From: Stenotrophomonas maltophilia
GTDB lineage: Bacteria > Pseudomonadota > Gammaproteobacteria > Xanthomonadales > Xanthomonadaceae
NCBI RefSeq assembly: GCF_006970445.1
Contig: NZ_CP033877.1
Coordinates: 62,001 to 126,000, forward strand
Reading direction: 5' to 3'
DNA length: 64,000 nucleotides
Below the pieces are notes generated by a model, which was not told the origin of the DNA, did not search any database, and saw only the letters and a program-made list of their open reading frames with translations. The number at the start of each line of letters is the position of its first letter. The stretch's first letter is position 1. Shown one piece after another: positions 1 to 16,072 of the stretch. Position numbers and translations under genes: made by a program.

Positions 1-557
1 CCTTCGTGAAGTCCTCGCGCAACGATGCCTTCATCGACCTGCAGCACGGTTACGTGGCGGTGGATACCTCCAGCCGCAAGACCGGCGAGTACTTCATGTC
101 CGACATCCGCGGCCTGCTTGGCAGCTTCCCGGCGATGCCGCTGAACGCCGAAGTCGCGCCGCGCTCGATCCTGACCGGCTGGATCGCCGGCGAGCCGCTG
201 CCGACCGGGCTGAGCCTGGGCGAAGAGTGCGAGATGAAGGATCCGGTCGAAGGCGGTGCGGTGGTCAAGTGCCAGCACCAGGAACTGCGCTGCGACGAGA
301 TCGACAAGCACCTGGACGCCGGCAAGCAGGTGACCAAGCTGGCGCTGATCTTCGAGGACAACCTATCCTTCGTGATCGGCGACGACCTGATCGTGCGCAA
401 GCTGAAGTTCCTCGACGGTGCCCTGGACCAGCTGGAGCATGCCGACGAAGACGGCCGCCGCGCCGAGTTCGATGCCCGCTTCGCCCTGCAGAGCGCCGAG
501 ATCCGCCGCCTGTTCCTGTTGCTGGAAGAAGCCTTCAAGCTCAGCAAGGCTGACTGA
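1..557 (+). CDS. rdgC: Recombination-associated protein RdgC, C-terminal part (cut by window edge)
   Basis: The reading frame is open from the first bases (phase set by TTC at 3-5) and ends at TGA 555-557, giving about 185 residues; the first third of a roughly 300-residue protein lies upstream. RdgC is a ring-shaped dimeric DNA-binding protein of gamma- and betaproteobacteria that can limit RecA action. Recognisable stretches include FIDLQHGYVAVDTSSRK, EVAPRSILTGWIAGEPLP, GLSLGEECEMKDP and the end DARFALQSAEIRRLFLLLEEA. The family assignment is from recognition of this conserved C-terminal half. A perfect 9-bp hairpin follows the stop codon. Confidence 0.93.
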   Translation, partial: FVKSSRNDAFIDLQHGYVAVDTSSRKTGEYFMSDIRGLLGSFPAMPLNAEVAPRSILTGWIAGEPLPTGLSLGEECEMKDPVEGGAVVKCQHQELRCDEIDKHLDAGKQVTKLALIFEDNLSFVIGDDLIVRKLKFLDGALDQLEHADEDGRRAEFDARFALQSAEIRRLFLLLEEAFKLSKAD

Positions 558-571
558 ACAGGCAGCCCGAC

Positions 572-593
572 GGCCGCCGGTCATCCGGCGGCC
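572..593 (+). terminator. Hairpin after rdgC, possible terminator
   Basis: Two 9-nt arms (GGCCGCCGG and CCGGCGGCC) pair perfectly around a TCAT loop, 15 nt after the rdgC stop. There is no clear T tract, so it may act as a weak terminator or as a 3'-end stabiliser. Confidence 0.45.
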
Positions 594-616
594 CGAAGCG
601 GCGCTATGCTGGGCGC

Positions 617-1396
617 ATGAGCCGTCTGCTGCGCCGCCTGATCAGCCCGACCCCGCCCGCTACCGTGCAGCGCGACACCGTTCGCCTGCGCCTGGAGGAT
701 GCCGAGATCGAGGTGCTGCGCGTGCGCGATCCGCGTGCGCGCCGGATCAAGCTGAGCGTGGACGAGCGTGGCGCACGACTGACCCTGCCGCTGCGGGCCA
801 GCCTGGTGATGGGCGAGCGTTTCCTGGAGCAGCACCGCGACTGGCTGGCGCTGCAGCTGCGCCAGTATCAGGGCCAGGGCCTGCCGGCCCCGCTGCAGCC
901 CGGCGAAGACGGCGTGCTGCCATTGCGTGGCGAACTGTTGCCGCTGCGCTGGCAGGAAGGCCGCTACGCGCGGCTGGAGATCGATGAACACGGCGCCTGC
1001 GTGCAGTGGCCGACCCGGGGCGGCGATGCCACCCTGCGGCGCCTGCTGCGCGAGTTCTACGAAGCCCAGACCCGCGCCGACGTCGGCCGCTGGTTGCCGA
1101 AGTACCTGCCCTCCCTGCCACGCGCACCCAGCCGCCTGCGGCTGAAGGTGATGTCCTCGCAGTGGGGCTCGCTGGCGCCGGACGGCAGCATGGCACTGGA
1201 CCTGGCCCTGGTGCTGGGTCGTTCGGAAGCGTTCGAGTACGTGCTGGTGCACGAACTCTGCCACCTGATCCAGCCGAACCACTCGCCCGCGTTCTGGCAT
1301 GAAGTGGAACAACGCTTTCCTGCCTGGCGCGAACAGCGCGACTACTTCCAGCTCGAAGGGCGCAGACTCAAGGCCATGCTCCGGCAACTGCTGTAG
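617..1396 (+). CDS. YgjP-like (DUF45/SprT-like) zinc metallopeptidase
   Basis: A 259-residue protein with a zinc-protease motif HELCH at about residues 212-216 and a further His about six residues on (HLIQPNHSPAFW), the arrangement of the YgjP/DUF45 metallopeptidase family. The preceding segment LKVMSSQWGSLAPDGSMALDLALVL is also typical of the family (substrate-binding WG region). There is no signal peptide, so it should be cytoplasmic. The physiological substrate of this family is not established. The ATG at 617 is the first good start after rdgC. The stop codon lies inside a 34-nt palindrome. Confidence 0.85.
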   Translation: MSRLLRRLISPTPPATVQRDTVRLRLEDAEIEVLRVRDPRARRIKLSVDERGARLTLPLRASLVMGERFLEQHRDWLALQLRQYQGQGLPAPLQPGEDGVLPLRGELLPLRWQEGRYARLEIDEHGACVQWPTRGGDATLRRLLREFYEAQTRADVGRWLPKYLPSLPRAPSRLRLKVMSSQWGSLAPDGSMALDLALVLGRSEAFEYVLVHELCHLIQPNHSPAFWHEVEQRFPAWREQRDYFQLEGRRLKAMLRQLL

Positions 1397-1417
1397 CGCC
1401 AGCGCTACAGCAGTTGC
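1384..1417. repeat. Perfect 16-bp palindrome over the metallopeptidase stop codon
   Basis: Two 16-nt arms (1384-1399 and 1402-1417) pair perfectly around the dinucleotide CA. The element contains GTAG and CTAC ends internally, so it may be a SMAG-type repeat that the gene end has absorbed. It would also form a 3'-end hairpin in the transcript. Confidence 0.6.
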
Positions 1418-1451
1418 CCACGCATTCTTCCTCTACCCCCGCCTTCGGCGC

Positions 1452-1475
1452 GCCCCTTCAACAGAAGGGGCTTTC
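1452..1475 (+). terminator. Rho-independent-type terminator of the metallopeptidase gene
   Basis: GCCCCTTC pairs with GAAGGGGC around an ACAA-like 4-nt loop (1460-1463) and is followed directly by TTTCC. It lies 55 nt after the stop codon. Confidence 0.6.
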
Positions 1476-1495
1476 CTCCAGACCGTGTGCTGAGC

Positions 1496-1516
1496 AGTCG
1501 AGCAAGCTCGACGCTA
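1496..1516 (-). repeat. SMAG-type GTAG palindrome
   Basis: Read on the minus strand, GTAG (complement of 1513-1516) is followed by a short palindrome with arms GTCGAGC and GCTCGAC around TT. This is the layout of the SMAG repeats of S. maltophilia. Confidence 0.65.
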
Positions 1517-1587
1517 CAGAGTGAAGAACAACAACTCCGCGGAATGGGAGCGCGCCGCAGAGCGCGCGCAGCGCGCGACCCGCTCCT

Positions 1588-1767
1588 GCTCTTCCTTCTT
1601 TCTTCCGTGGTGGGCACACCGGAATCTGTCGAAGGACGGGCGGGTGGGCCATGCAGGGGCGTTGGCGCCATCAAGCTTACAGGGACGTACTTGCAGCGTC
1701 CCCTGCATGGCTCACCCGCCCGGCCAAGCACGGCTTTGCCGTCGGATGCCACCCACCACGAGGGGCT
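1588..1767 (+). repeat. Long-stem structured element, copy E (subtype II)
   Basis: This fills much of the 390-nt gap between two convergent genes. A pyrimidine-rich lead (about 1588-1607) is followed by GTCGAAGG and then a 28-nt arm (1634-1661) that pairs, with about three mismatches or bulges, with 1697-1725. The loop holds the palindrome TGGCGCCA (1663-1670) and a hairpin-forming stretch 1673-1692 with the apical sequence CAGGGACG. The last part contains CCACGAGGGGCT (1756-1767), also present in copy D at 45086-45097. Compared with the other copies, the small inner hairpin has shrunk to a bare palindrome. The function is unknown to me; its structure suggests a folded RNA or a cruciform. Confidence 0.75.
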
Positions 1768-1786
1768 CAGCTGTTGGCCGAAACCC

Positions 1787-2653
1787 TCACCCCGCCCGCA
1801 ACGCCGCCGCCGCCGCCCACCGTGCCGCCACCCGCGGTGCCGTGATGCACACCGCCTGGTCGGTCACCGTTGTCACCGCGCGCTCCAGCAGCTGGATATC
1901 CGCCTCGTGCTGGCGCGCCACATGCGGGTCCTCGAAGAAGATCGCGCGCTGGCAGCGTCCCTCCAGCACCCGGTCGGCAATCTGCGCATCACCGCCCATC
2001 GGGCCGCTCTGGTAACGCGTCACCCACGGTGTATCACTGGGCCAACCCCGGCTCCAGGCCAGCTCGTTCAAGCGCTGGCCGGTGGTACCGGTGGCAACGC
2101 GCTGGCCAAACCGAGCCAGCACGTCGAAGTGTTCATCGGCAAAGGCCAGCATCGCCGGCTTCATCGCATCATGCGCGATCAGTGCCAGTGTCTGTTCCTG
2201 GAAGGCATGCAGATCGTCGGCACCGGGATCGGCAGCCCGTCCGGCGTGGATGCGTTCCACCTCGATCCAGTCACGCGCGGTGGCCACGGTTGAAATGAAC
2301 GGCTTGCCGTGGATGACGCACTGCCGCTTGAGCGCGGTTGCCTCCGGAAACACCGAGGAAGGATCGACCGGGTCGATCAGGTAGATCGCACCGTCCAGTG
2401 TCCGCTCCGGCCCCATGCCGACCACTTCGGCCACCAGCTTCATCAGGCCACCCTCGCGTCCGTAGGGATACCGGTGCAGGCCACCGTAGCCGGCCAGGAA
2501 TCCCTGCCGTTCGATCGCATCGTGGGTGCGCCCGACCGCATGCAGTGACACCCCCAGTTCACGCAGGCCTGCCTCGCTGGCACGCAGCCAACGGAACAGC
2601 GCGGCGCGCGCATCGTGGTGATGGAGACGGTTGGCGGCCAGGCCGATACGCAT
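1787..2653 (-). CDS. mgsA: Methylglyoxal synthase with a degenerate second MGS domain
   Basis: A 288-residue protein, about twice the usual 150. Residues 155-288 match methylglyoxal synthase, which converts dihydroxyacetone phosphate to methylglyoxal and phosphate. Visible residues are the AHD motif (His161, Asp162), TGTTG, SGPMGGD (Asp222 as the equivalent of the E. coli catalytic Asp71) and QHEAD (His249, Asp252, equivalents of His98 and Asp101). Residues 1-133 show the same fold order (RIGLAAN, GREGGL, LIDPVDP, STVATARDWIE) but the catalytic positions are replaced, for example GPMGGD by GREGGL. The ATG start at 2653 is the first in frame. The first domain may be regulatory or structural. 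Enzyme activity is inferred from conserved residues only. Confidence 0.82.
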   Translation of the reverse strand: MRIGLAANRLHHHDARAALFRWLRASEAGLRELGVSLHAVGRTHDAIERQGFLAGYGGLHRYPYGREGGLMKLVAEVVGMGPERTLDGAIYLIDPVDPSSVFPEATALKRQCVIHGKPFISTVATARDWIEVERIHAGRAADPGADDLHAFQEQTLALIAHDAMKPAMLAFADEHFDVLARFGQRVATGTTGQRLNELAWSRGWPSDTPWVTRYQSGPMGGDAQIADRVLEGRCQRAIFFEDPHVARQHEADIQLLERAVTTVTDQAVCITAPRVAARWAAAAALRAG

Positions 2654-2820
2654 CGAGCGCTCCGTAGGGACGGGTAGATGCGGCAGTGTATGTCGGCATT
2701 CGCCGATGCGGATGCTTTTCCAATTTTTCTCATTGTCGCGGAAGCCTGCCTCGCTAGCGTGGCTGTCAGCGGTACCGCTGCGCGGCCGTGGTTCCTGCCC
2801 GCGAAATGAGGACGTCTACC

Positions 2821-6713
<3,893 letters not shown>

Positions 6714-6721
6714 GGAAAACA

Positions 6722-11176
<4,455 letters not shown>

Positions 11177-11316
11177 CTCTACCTCGATGCGGGATGAATT
11201 GAACGGGGACACTCAAGCCCGCTCAATCCCTGGAGCGCATCGTGAGGCCACCGGATGCCTCGACTAGATCACAGGTTGCTGCAGCGCCGCAATACACGGT
11301 TGCAGGTGCAACAGAA

Positions 11317-11342
11317 CGCGCCGGCAACTCCGTGCCGGCGCG
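11317..11342 (-). terminator. Strong hairpin after the I78 lipoprotein gene
   Basis: Two perfect 10-nt arms (CGCGCCGGCA and TGCCGGCGCG) surround a 6-nt loop, 9 nt beyond the stop of the minus-strand lipoprotein gene and upstream of gltB. The minus-strand reading continues with TTCTGTT, a weak T tract. Confidence 0.55.
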
Positions 11343-11351
11343 GGGTCGAAC

Positions 11352-11744
11352 TCAGCCGCAGCGCACGCCGCTGACCAGGCCCTTGTCGTCCACTTCGATG
11401 TTCAGGCGGTCGCCGAGGAACTCCATCGTGGCCACATCATTGGGCTTCATGACGCGCAGCTGGTGGGCACCGGCATCTTCCTGCGCCTGCTTGCCCAGCG
11501 CGTCGGCGTAGGCCTGGCCGACCAGGCTCTGCACCTGGCTGGCATCGCAGGTGCCGACCGGCGGTGCCTCGGTGGCCTTGCCGGCTTCATCGGCCGGTGC
11601 CTTGGCGGCTTCGGCAGCCTGCTGGGCATGGGCCGTGGCCGAATCCTGTTCATCCAGCGCCGGTGCCTGGCAGGCGGTCAGGGCCAGCACGGCCGGCAGC
11701 AGCAGGGCGGAGAGCGAACGGGCGCGAATCGGGAACGACATCAT
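11352..11744 (-). CDS. Lipoprotein with I78-type peptidase inhibitor domain
   Basis: A 130-residue protein. The N-terminus is a lipoprotein signal (SALLLPAVLALTAC), then an Ala/Glu-rich linker of about 40 residues, then a compact C-terminal domain with CDASQVQSLVGQAYAD, RVMKPNDVATMEFLGDRLNIEVDDKG and the final VRCG. This pattern is the I78 (potato inhibitor I-like, Elastase inhibitor AFLEI) family, which inhibits serine proteases. It is expected to be anchored in the outer membrane facing the periplasm. Two more family members lie at 12899 and 19532. The target protease is not known here. Confidence 0.8.
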   Translation of the reverse strand: MMSFPIRARSLSALLLPAVLALTACQAPALDEQDSATAHAQQAAEAAKAPADEAGKATEAPPVGTCDASQVQSLVGQAYADALGKQAQEDAGAHQLRVMKPNDVATMEFLGDRLNIEVDDKGLVSGVRCG

Positions 11745-11852
11745 GACTCCGGAAGGGATTGTGAAAGCCCGAGCATAGCGGCGAACCGACCCTCACGTGT
11801 TTGTCTTGTGTTATCGACAGGTTCGCGGCATCGCGGCGGCGACACTGCGGGC

Positions 11853-12911
11853 ATGCCAACCCCCTCTACCCCCGAACGACAGGCTGCGCGTGCTGCAGGC
11901 CTGCGCTATGTCGATGACACCCAGCCGGGCATCAGCCGGCGCCGCGCTGGCAAGGGTTTCAGCTATCGCGATGCCGATGGCCACGCGGTCCGCGATGCCG
12001 CCACCCTGCAGCGCATCCGCGCGCTGGCGATTCCACCTGCGTATACCGCCGTGTGGATCTGCGCCCACGCCAATGGCCATCTGCAGGCCACCGGCCGCGA
12101 TGCCCGCGGGCGCAAGCAGTACCGCTACCACGCCAACTGGGCGAAGGAGCGCGACGCCGGCAAGTTCGACCGCATCATCGCCTTTGGCGAGGCGTTGCCC
12201 ACGCTGCGGCGGCGGCTGTCGCGGGATCTCAAACGGCCCGGGTTTCCGCAGGAAAAGGTACTGGCGATGGTGGTCGCGCTGCTGGCCGATACACTGGTGC
12301 GGGTCGGCAACGAAACCTATGCACAGCAGAACCGTTCGTTCGGGCTGACCACACTGCGCAACCGGCATCTGGAACTGCTGCGCGGCGGCCGCGTGCGCAT
12401 GCGCTTCCGTGGCAAGTCCGGGCAGCTGCAGGAGGTGACCGTGGGCGATCGCAGGCTGGGGCTGCTGGTGCGGCGCCTGCAGCAGCTGCCGGGACAAGCG
12501 CTGTTCCAGTACCGCGATGACGACGGTGCGCTGCAGCCGGTGGACTCCGGTGCGGTGAACGATTACCTGCGCGAGGTGATGGGCGAGGACTTCACCGCCA
12601 AGGATTTCCGCACCTGGGGCGGTACGGTGGCGGCCGTGCAGGCGTTCGCCGCCACCGAGCTGCCGGAACCGGCCAGCCAGCGTGCCCTGGCGCAGGCGCA
12701 GCGTGCGGTGGTGTGCGAGGTGGCGTCGCTGCTGGGCAACACCCCGGCGGTGTGCCGCAAGGCGTACATCGACCCGTGCGTGTTCGCCGGTTGGGAGCGC
12801 GGCGAACTGGCCAGGCTGGCCGGCCTGCGTGGGCCGCGCCAGTGGGAACAGGCCACCCTGCGTGTGCTGCGCAGGGCGCGCCGGCTCAGCCGCAGTCGTC
12901 AGCCGCAGTAG
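11853..12911 (+). CDS. Type IB DNA topoisomerase (poxvirus-like)
   Basis: A 352-residue enzyme of the small bacterial topoisomerase IB family, which relaxes supercoils through a 3'-phosphotyrosine intermediate. It is recognised by GKGFSYRDADGHAVRD, RIRALAIPPAYTAVWIC, GRKQYRYHANW, the core RVGNETYAQQNRSFGLTTLRNRH and KDFRTWGGTV. The likely nucleophile is the Tyr in AVCRKAYIDPCV near the C-terminus. The ATG at 11853 gives the expected MPTPSTPERQAARAAGLRYV start. Its last 13 nt overlap the end of the convergent lipoprotein gene. Confidence 0.92.
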   Translation: MPTPSTPERQAARAAGLRYVDDTQPGISRRRAGKGFSYRDADGHAVRDAATLQRIRALAIPPAYTAVWICAHANGHLQATGRDARGRKQYRYHANWAKERDAGKFDRIIAFGEALPTLRRRLSRDLKRPGFPQEKVLAMVVALLADTLVRVGNETYAQQNRSFGLTTLRNRHLELLRGGRVRMRFRGKSGQLQEVTVGDRRLGLLVRRLQQLPGQALFQYRDDDGALQPVDSGAVNDYLREVMGEDFTAKDFRTWGGTVAAVQAFAATELPEPASQRALAQAQRAVVCEVASLLGNTPAVCRKAYIDPCVFAGWERGELARLAGLRGPRQWEQATLRVLRRARRLSRSRQPQ

Positions 12912-13207
12912 ATCGCGACGATGTTGTTGGTGCGGCCTTTCTCGATGGTCAGGCGGTCGCCGCCTTCGTGTGCCGGAGGCACCCGCGGACCATCGTGGCG
13001 CAGCACCCGTACGTGCAGGCTGTCGCTGTCCACGCGTGCGCGGGCCACGGTGGCATCCGACGCAGCAAGACCGAGTGCGCCGCGCACCATGTCGCTGTGG
13101 CACTGGCCGGAAATCACGCCGTCGATCGGCTGCACCTGGGCCACCGGCGTGCTGCTGCAGGCGGCGAGGGCAAAGCAGACGGCGGCGGTGGCGATGGCAT
13201 GTTTCAT
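12899..13207 (-). CDS. Small I78-like inhibitor lipoprotein
   Basis: A 102-residue protein with a lipoprotein signal (AVCFALAACSSTP) and a C-terminal domain that keeps the I78 pattern in divergent form: CHSDMVRGALGLAAS, HVRVLRHDGPRVP, GDRLTIEKGRTNN and the final IYCG. The ATG at 13207 has AGGA about 8 nt upstream. It converges on, and overlaps by 13 nt, the topoisomerase IB gene. Family assignment is by motif order and length and is less certain than for the copy at 11352. Confidence 0.68.
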   Translation of the reverse strand: MKHAIATAAVCFALAACSSTPVAQVQPIDGVISGQCHSDMVRGALGLAASDATVARARVDSDSLHVRVLRHDGPRVPPAHEGGDRLTIEKGRTNNIVAIYCG

Positions 13208-13373
13208 GGAGGCGTTCCTCGTGTGGTTGCGTGCAGCCTGCGGCGGTGCACGTGGTGGCGCAATGAATACCGTGCACATCGTGGACACGGCGTATTCACC
13301 GCTGCCCACAGCATGGGTGGAGACACTGCAGGCGCGGCGGATGCCACCCCCGGTACTGCGGCGCATGCGCCCG

Positions 13374-13396
13374 GTAGTGCCGGCCGCTGGCCGGCA
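13374..13396 (+). repeat. SMAG-type GTAG palindrome
   Basis: GTAG (13374-13377) followed by TGCCGGCC-GCT-GGCCGGCA. It lies 28 nt before the dehydrogenase start, in its 5' untranslated region or promoter area. Confidence 0.8.
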
Positions 13397-13423
13397 ACCC
13401 CATTCCCCCTCGAGGAGACCTGC

Positions 13424-14530
13424 ATGGCCACCACCCGAAAGACCCCCGTCCGCCGCAAGGCCTCGCCCAAAGTGCGCAAAGGCAGCACCGCGACGCAGAC
13501 CGCTGCCGACCCCGCTCGCCCACGGGTGGTGAAGACCGCGACCCGCAAGGCGGCCGCTAGCGATCCACGGGCCGCGCGCGTGGCGGCCCGGCAGCGACGC
13601 CTGCAGGACCAGGAAAAGGCGAAGGATGTGCGCGCGGCAAAGAAGGCTACAAAGAAGACTGCAACCCAGGCCGGCGCACGCCGGCAACCGGAGGCGATGC
13701 CGGCCCAGCAGCTGGCCAAGCCCGGGCACGAACACGAACTGCAGCTGGCGCCGCGTTTCCTGGCACCGGACTACGCCGGTAGCGGCAAGCTGCAGGGCAT
13801 GCGCGCGATCGTCACCGGCGGCGATTCCGGCATCGGCCGTGCGGTGGCGGTACTGTTCGCACGCGAAGGCGCGGATGTGGCGGTGCTGCACCTGGACGAG
13901 GCCGAGGATGCCGATGTCACCCGCCAGCATGTGGAACGCGAAGGCGGCCGCTGCGTGGTGATCGCCGGCGACGTGCGCGACCCGCGCTTCTGCAACAAGG
14001 CGGTGAAGCAGGTGGCCAAGGCGTTCGGCGGCATCGACATCCTGGTCAACAACGCCGCGTTCCAGCTGCATTGCGAGCGGCTGGAAGACCTGGAAGACGC
14101 GCACCTGCAGGAAACCCTGCAGACCAACATCGGCGGTTATATCCAGATGGCGCGCGCGGTGCTGCCGCATCTGGGCGAAGGCGCCAGCATCATCAACACC
14201 GGTTCGGAAACCGGCATTTTCGGCAGCAAGGCGCTGATCGATTACTCGGCCACCAAGGGCGCCATCCATGCCTTCACCAAGGCGCTGGCCAGCCAGCTGT
14301 TGCCACGCGGCATCCGGGTCAACTGCGTAGCGCCGGGGCCGGTGTGGACGCCGTTGAACCCGGCCGACAAGCAGGCCGAGGATGTCGCCGAATTCGGCAG
14401 GGACAGTGACATGGGCCGGCCTGCACAGCCCGAAGAGCTGTCACCCGCCTATGTGTTCCTGGCCTCGCCGGTCTGTGCCAGTTACATCAGCGGGGTGATC
14501 CTGCCGGTGATGGGCGGGCCGCGAGGCTGA
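13424..14530 (+). CDS. Short-chain dehydrogenase with a histone-like basic N-terminal tail
   Basis: 368 residues. The ATG at 13424 follows GAGGAG. Residues 1 to about 95 are rich in Lys, Arg and Ala (for example RRKASPKVRKGS and AAKKATKKTATQ), like the tails of H1-like or AlgP-type proteins. The rest is a classical SDR of the YghA type: TGGDSGIGRAVA for NAD(P) binding, DILVNNAAF, the catalytic Ser of GSETG and the YSATKGA Tyr-Lys pair (TyrXXXLys), and PGPVWTPLNP. YghA-like proteins of about 290 residues lack the tail. The tail may bind nucleic acid or polyphosphate; that is inference. Confidence 0.88.
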   Translation: MATTRKTPVRRKASPKVRKGSTATQTAADPARPRVVKTATRKAAASDPRAARVAARQRRLQDQEKAKDVRAAKKATKKTATQAGARRQPEAMPAQQLAKPGHEHELQLAPRFLAPDYAGSGKLQGMRAIVTGGDSGIGRAVAVLFAREGADVAVLHLDEAEDADVTRQHVEREGGRCVVIAGDVRDPRFCNKAVKQVAKAFGGIDILVNNAAFQLHCERLEDLEDAHLQETLQTNIGGYIQMARAVLPHLGEGASIINTGSETGIFGSKALIDYSATKGAIHAFTKALASQLLPRGIRVNCVAPGPVWTPLNPADKQAEDVAEFGRDSDMGRPAQPEELSPAYVFLASPVCASYISGVILPVMGGPRG

Positions 14531-14543
14531 ACCGCCGGGCTGT

Positions 14544-14569
14544 GCGGAGCCTCCTGAACGAGGCTTCGC
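14544..14569 (+). terminator. Hairpin after the dehydrogenase gene
   Basis: GCG-G-AGCCTC pairs with GAGGCT-T-CGC around CTGAAC, a 10-bp stem with one G-U pair, 13 nt after the stop. No T tract is visible. Confidence 0.45.
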
Positions 14570-14653
14570 GCGGCTGTGTGGCAGGTGTCAAAGGCCCGGC
14601 AGGCGCTCTGGAGTAGGCTGGACCCCCACGCCGATCACGTTCAAGGACCGACC

Positions 14654-16069
14654 ATGCCCGAACTGGATATCAACGCAGCGGCCGACGAAGTCGCTGCCCT
14701 GTTGCGGCAGAACGACGTGCGCGGTGCCGCCGCCCGCCTGGACGCCCTGCACAGCGGCCAGACCGCGGTGGTGCAGGAAGCGCTGGACCGCTACGTGTCG
14801 GTGCGCGCCGCTACCGAGCTCGAGGCGTTGCGGCGCAGCGGAGGTGTTGCCGCAGCAGATGCGGCCACGGTGAACCCGATGCTGGACCGTCTGGGCAACG
14901 CGGCGCGTCCACCACGGATGCCCGATGCGGCTGAGACCGCGGGCCTGAGCCAGGCCCAGCAGTACGACGTGTACGGCAGCATCGTGGCCCAGCGCGGCAA
15001 TACCGCTGCGAATGACGCGATGGCAACGCAGGACCGCGTGGTGCTGGGGCTGCGCGACGAGAACCGCACCACCGAGGCACGTGGGCGTGGCGTCTATGAC
15101 GATCGCATCGTAGTGCTGTGGAAGGATGCGCAGGGCCATGGCCATGTGCGCGAGTTCAACCAGGCCACGACCGAGCCGACCGCCCAGTACGACGGTCATG
15201 CCAAGACCACGCCGCGCAGCCCGGGGTTCGGCGACGTGGCGCCGCGCACCAAGACCGAGGGTGAGGATGTCAACGGCGACCGGGTCAAGGACCTCGGGCG
15301 CCTGGGCGAAGGCACCACCGAGATGCGCGCGACCACCCATCCACGCAATGGCCATCCCGATGAGTTCGCGCTGCGTCCTTCGCAGGACGCGATCACCGCG
15401 GGCGCCGGACGGGTGGAGCGCGACAGCAATGGCGACGGCTGGTTCGATGCGCGCGATACCCAGGGCGTGCAGGACCTCAACGACACCTTCAAGATCCATC
15501 GCGGCAGCCGGTCCAACACCGATTCGGCCGGCTGCCAGACCATCGGCGGCGGAGAGTACGACGACTTCGTGTCGACGGTACGCGGCACGCCTGGGCAGAA
15601 CCGCTGGCAGTACGTGCTGACCTCGGTTGCACCCGGCCAGACGCGCGAGCTGGGGCAGGACGTGCCGCTCGCGGCCAACGACGACCCCCGCCAGCCGCAG
15701 CATCGCGATCATGCCCTGCAGCAGCAGATCAGCACGCGCCTGCAAGCCCTGGGCGGACGCTACGCCGAGCATGCCGAGGACTACAGTCTGGTGATGCTGC
15801 GCGAAGCGAAGGCTGCGGGCATCACCCGGGTCGACCAGATCGTGGCCAGCAATCCCAGCGCCGGCCGTGCGGCGGGCGAGACACTGTTCCTGGTGCAGGG
15901 CAGCCCTGCTGATCCTGCGGCGCTGCGCGCAGGGGTCAATGCGGCCGAGGTGCGCGAGACCGCGGTGGAATCCAGCCTGCGCCAGCTGCAGCAGCAAACG
16001 CGCGAACAGGCTGCGCCTACACCCGCGCCTGCACAACCGCAGGAAGCGCCGGCGATGGGAGGGCGTTGA
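14654..16069 (+). CDS. Putative type IV secretion antibacterial effector with C-terminal XVIPCD-like domain
   Basis: A 471-residue protein with no signal peptide. The last 130 residues or so (from about 343) read HRDHALQQQISTRL, EAKAAGITRVDQIVAS, GETLFLVQGSPADPAALR and ETAVESSLRQLQQQTREQ, then a Gln/Ala/Pro tail. This matches the XVIPCD, the domain that Xanthomonadales effectors use to dock on VirD4. The middle has EF-hand-like loops (DVNGDRVKD near 205; DSNGDGWFDARD near 257) and a possible His/Cys centre (HRG near 282; SAGCQTI with Cys294) that resembles the HxxG..S-GC layout of L,D-transpeptidase-like folds. The ATG at 14654 has AAGGA upstream. The toxin target is inferred to be peptidoglycan, weakly. 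No VirB/VirD4 genes are in view. Confidence 0.8.
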   Translation: MPELDINAAADEVAALLRQNDVRGAAARLDALHSGQTAVVQEALDRYVSVRAATELEALRRSGGVAAADAATVNPMLDRLGNAARPPRMPDAAETAGLSQAQQYDVYGSIVAQRGNTAANDAMATQDRVVLGLRDENRTTEARGRGVYDDRIVVLWKDAQGHGHVREFNQATTEPTAQYDGHAKTTPRSPGFGDVAPRTKTEGEDVNGDRVKDLGRLGEGTTEMRATTHPRNGHPDEFALRPSQDAITAGAGRVERDSNGDGWFDARDTQGVQDLNDTFKIHRGSRSNTDSAGCQTIGGGEYDDFVSTVRGTPGQNRWQYVLTSVAPGQTRELGQDVPLAANDDPRQPQHRDHALQQQISTRLQALGGRYAEHAEDYSLVMLREAKAAGITRVDQIVASNPSAGRAAGETLFLVQGSPADPAALRAGVNAAEVRETAVESSLRQLQQQTREQAAPTPAPAQPQEAPAMGGR

Positions 16070-16072
16070 GCG

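Noticed and set aside
1397..1786. A protein gene in the gap after the metallopeptidase
   Set aside because: The open frames cross the long-stem element and terminator, and shared sequence with copy D is at the nucleotide and structure level only.
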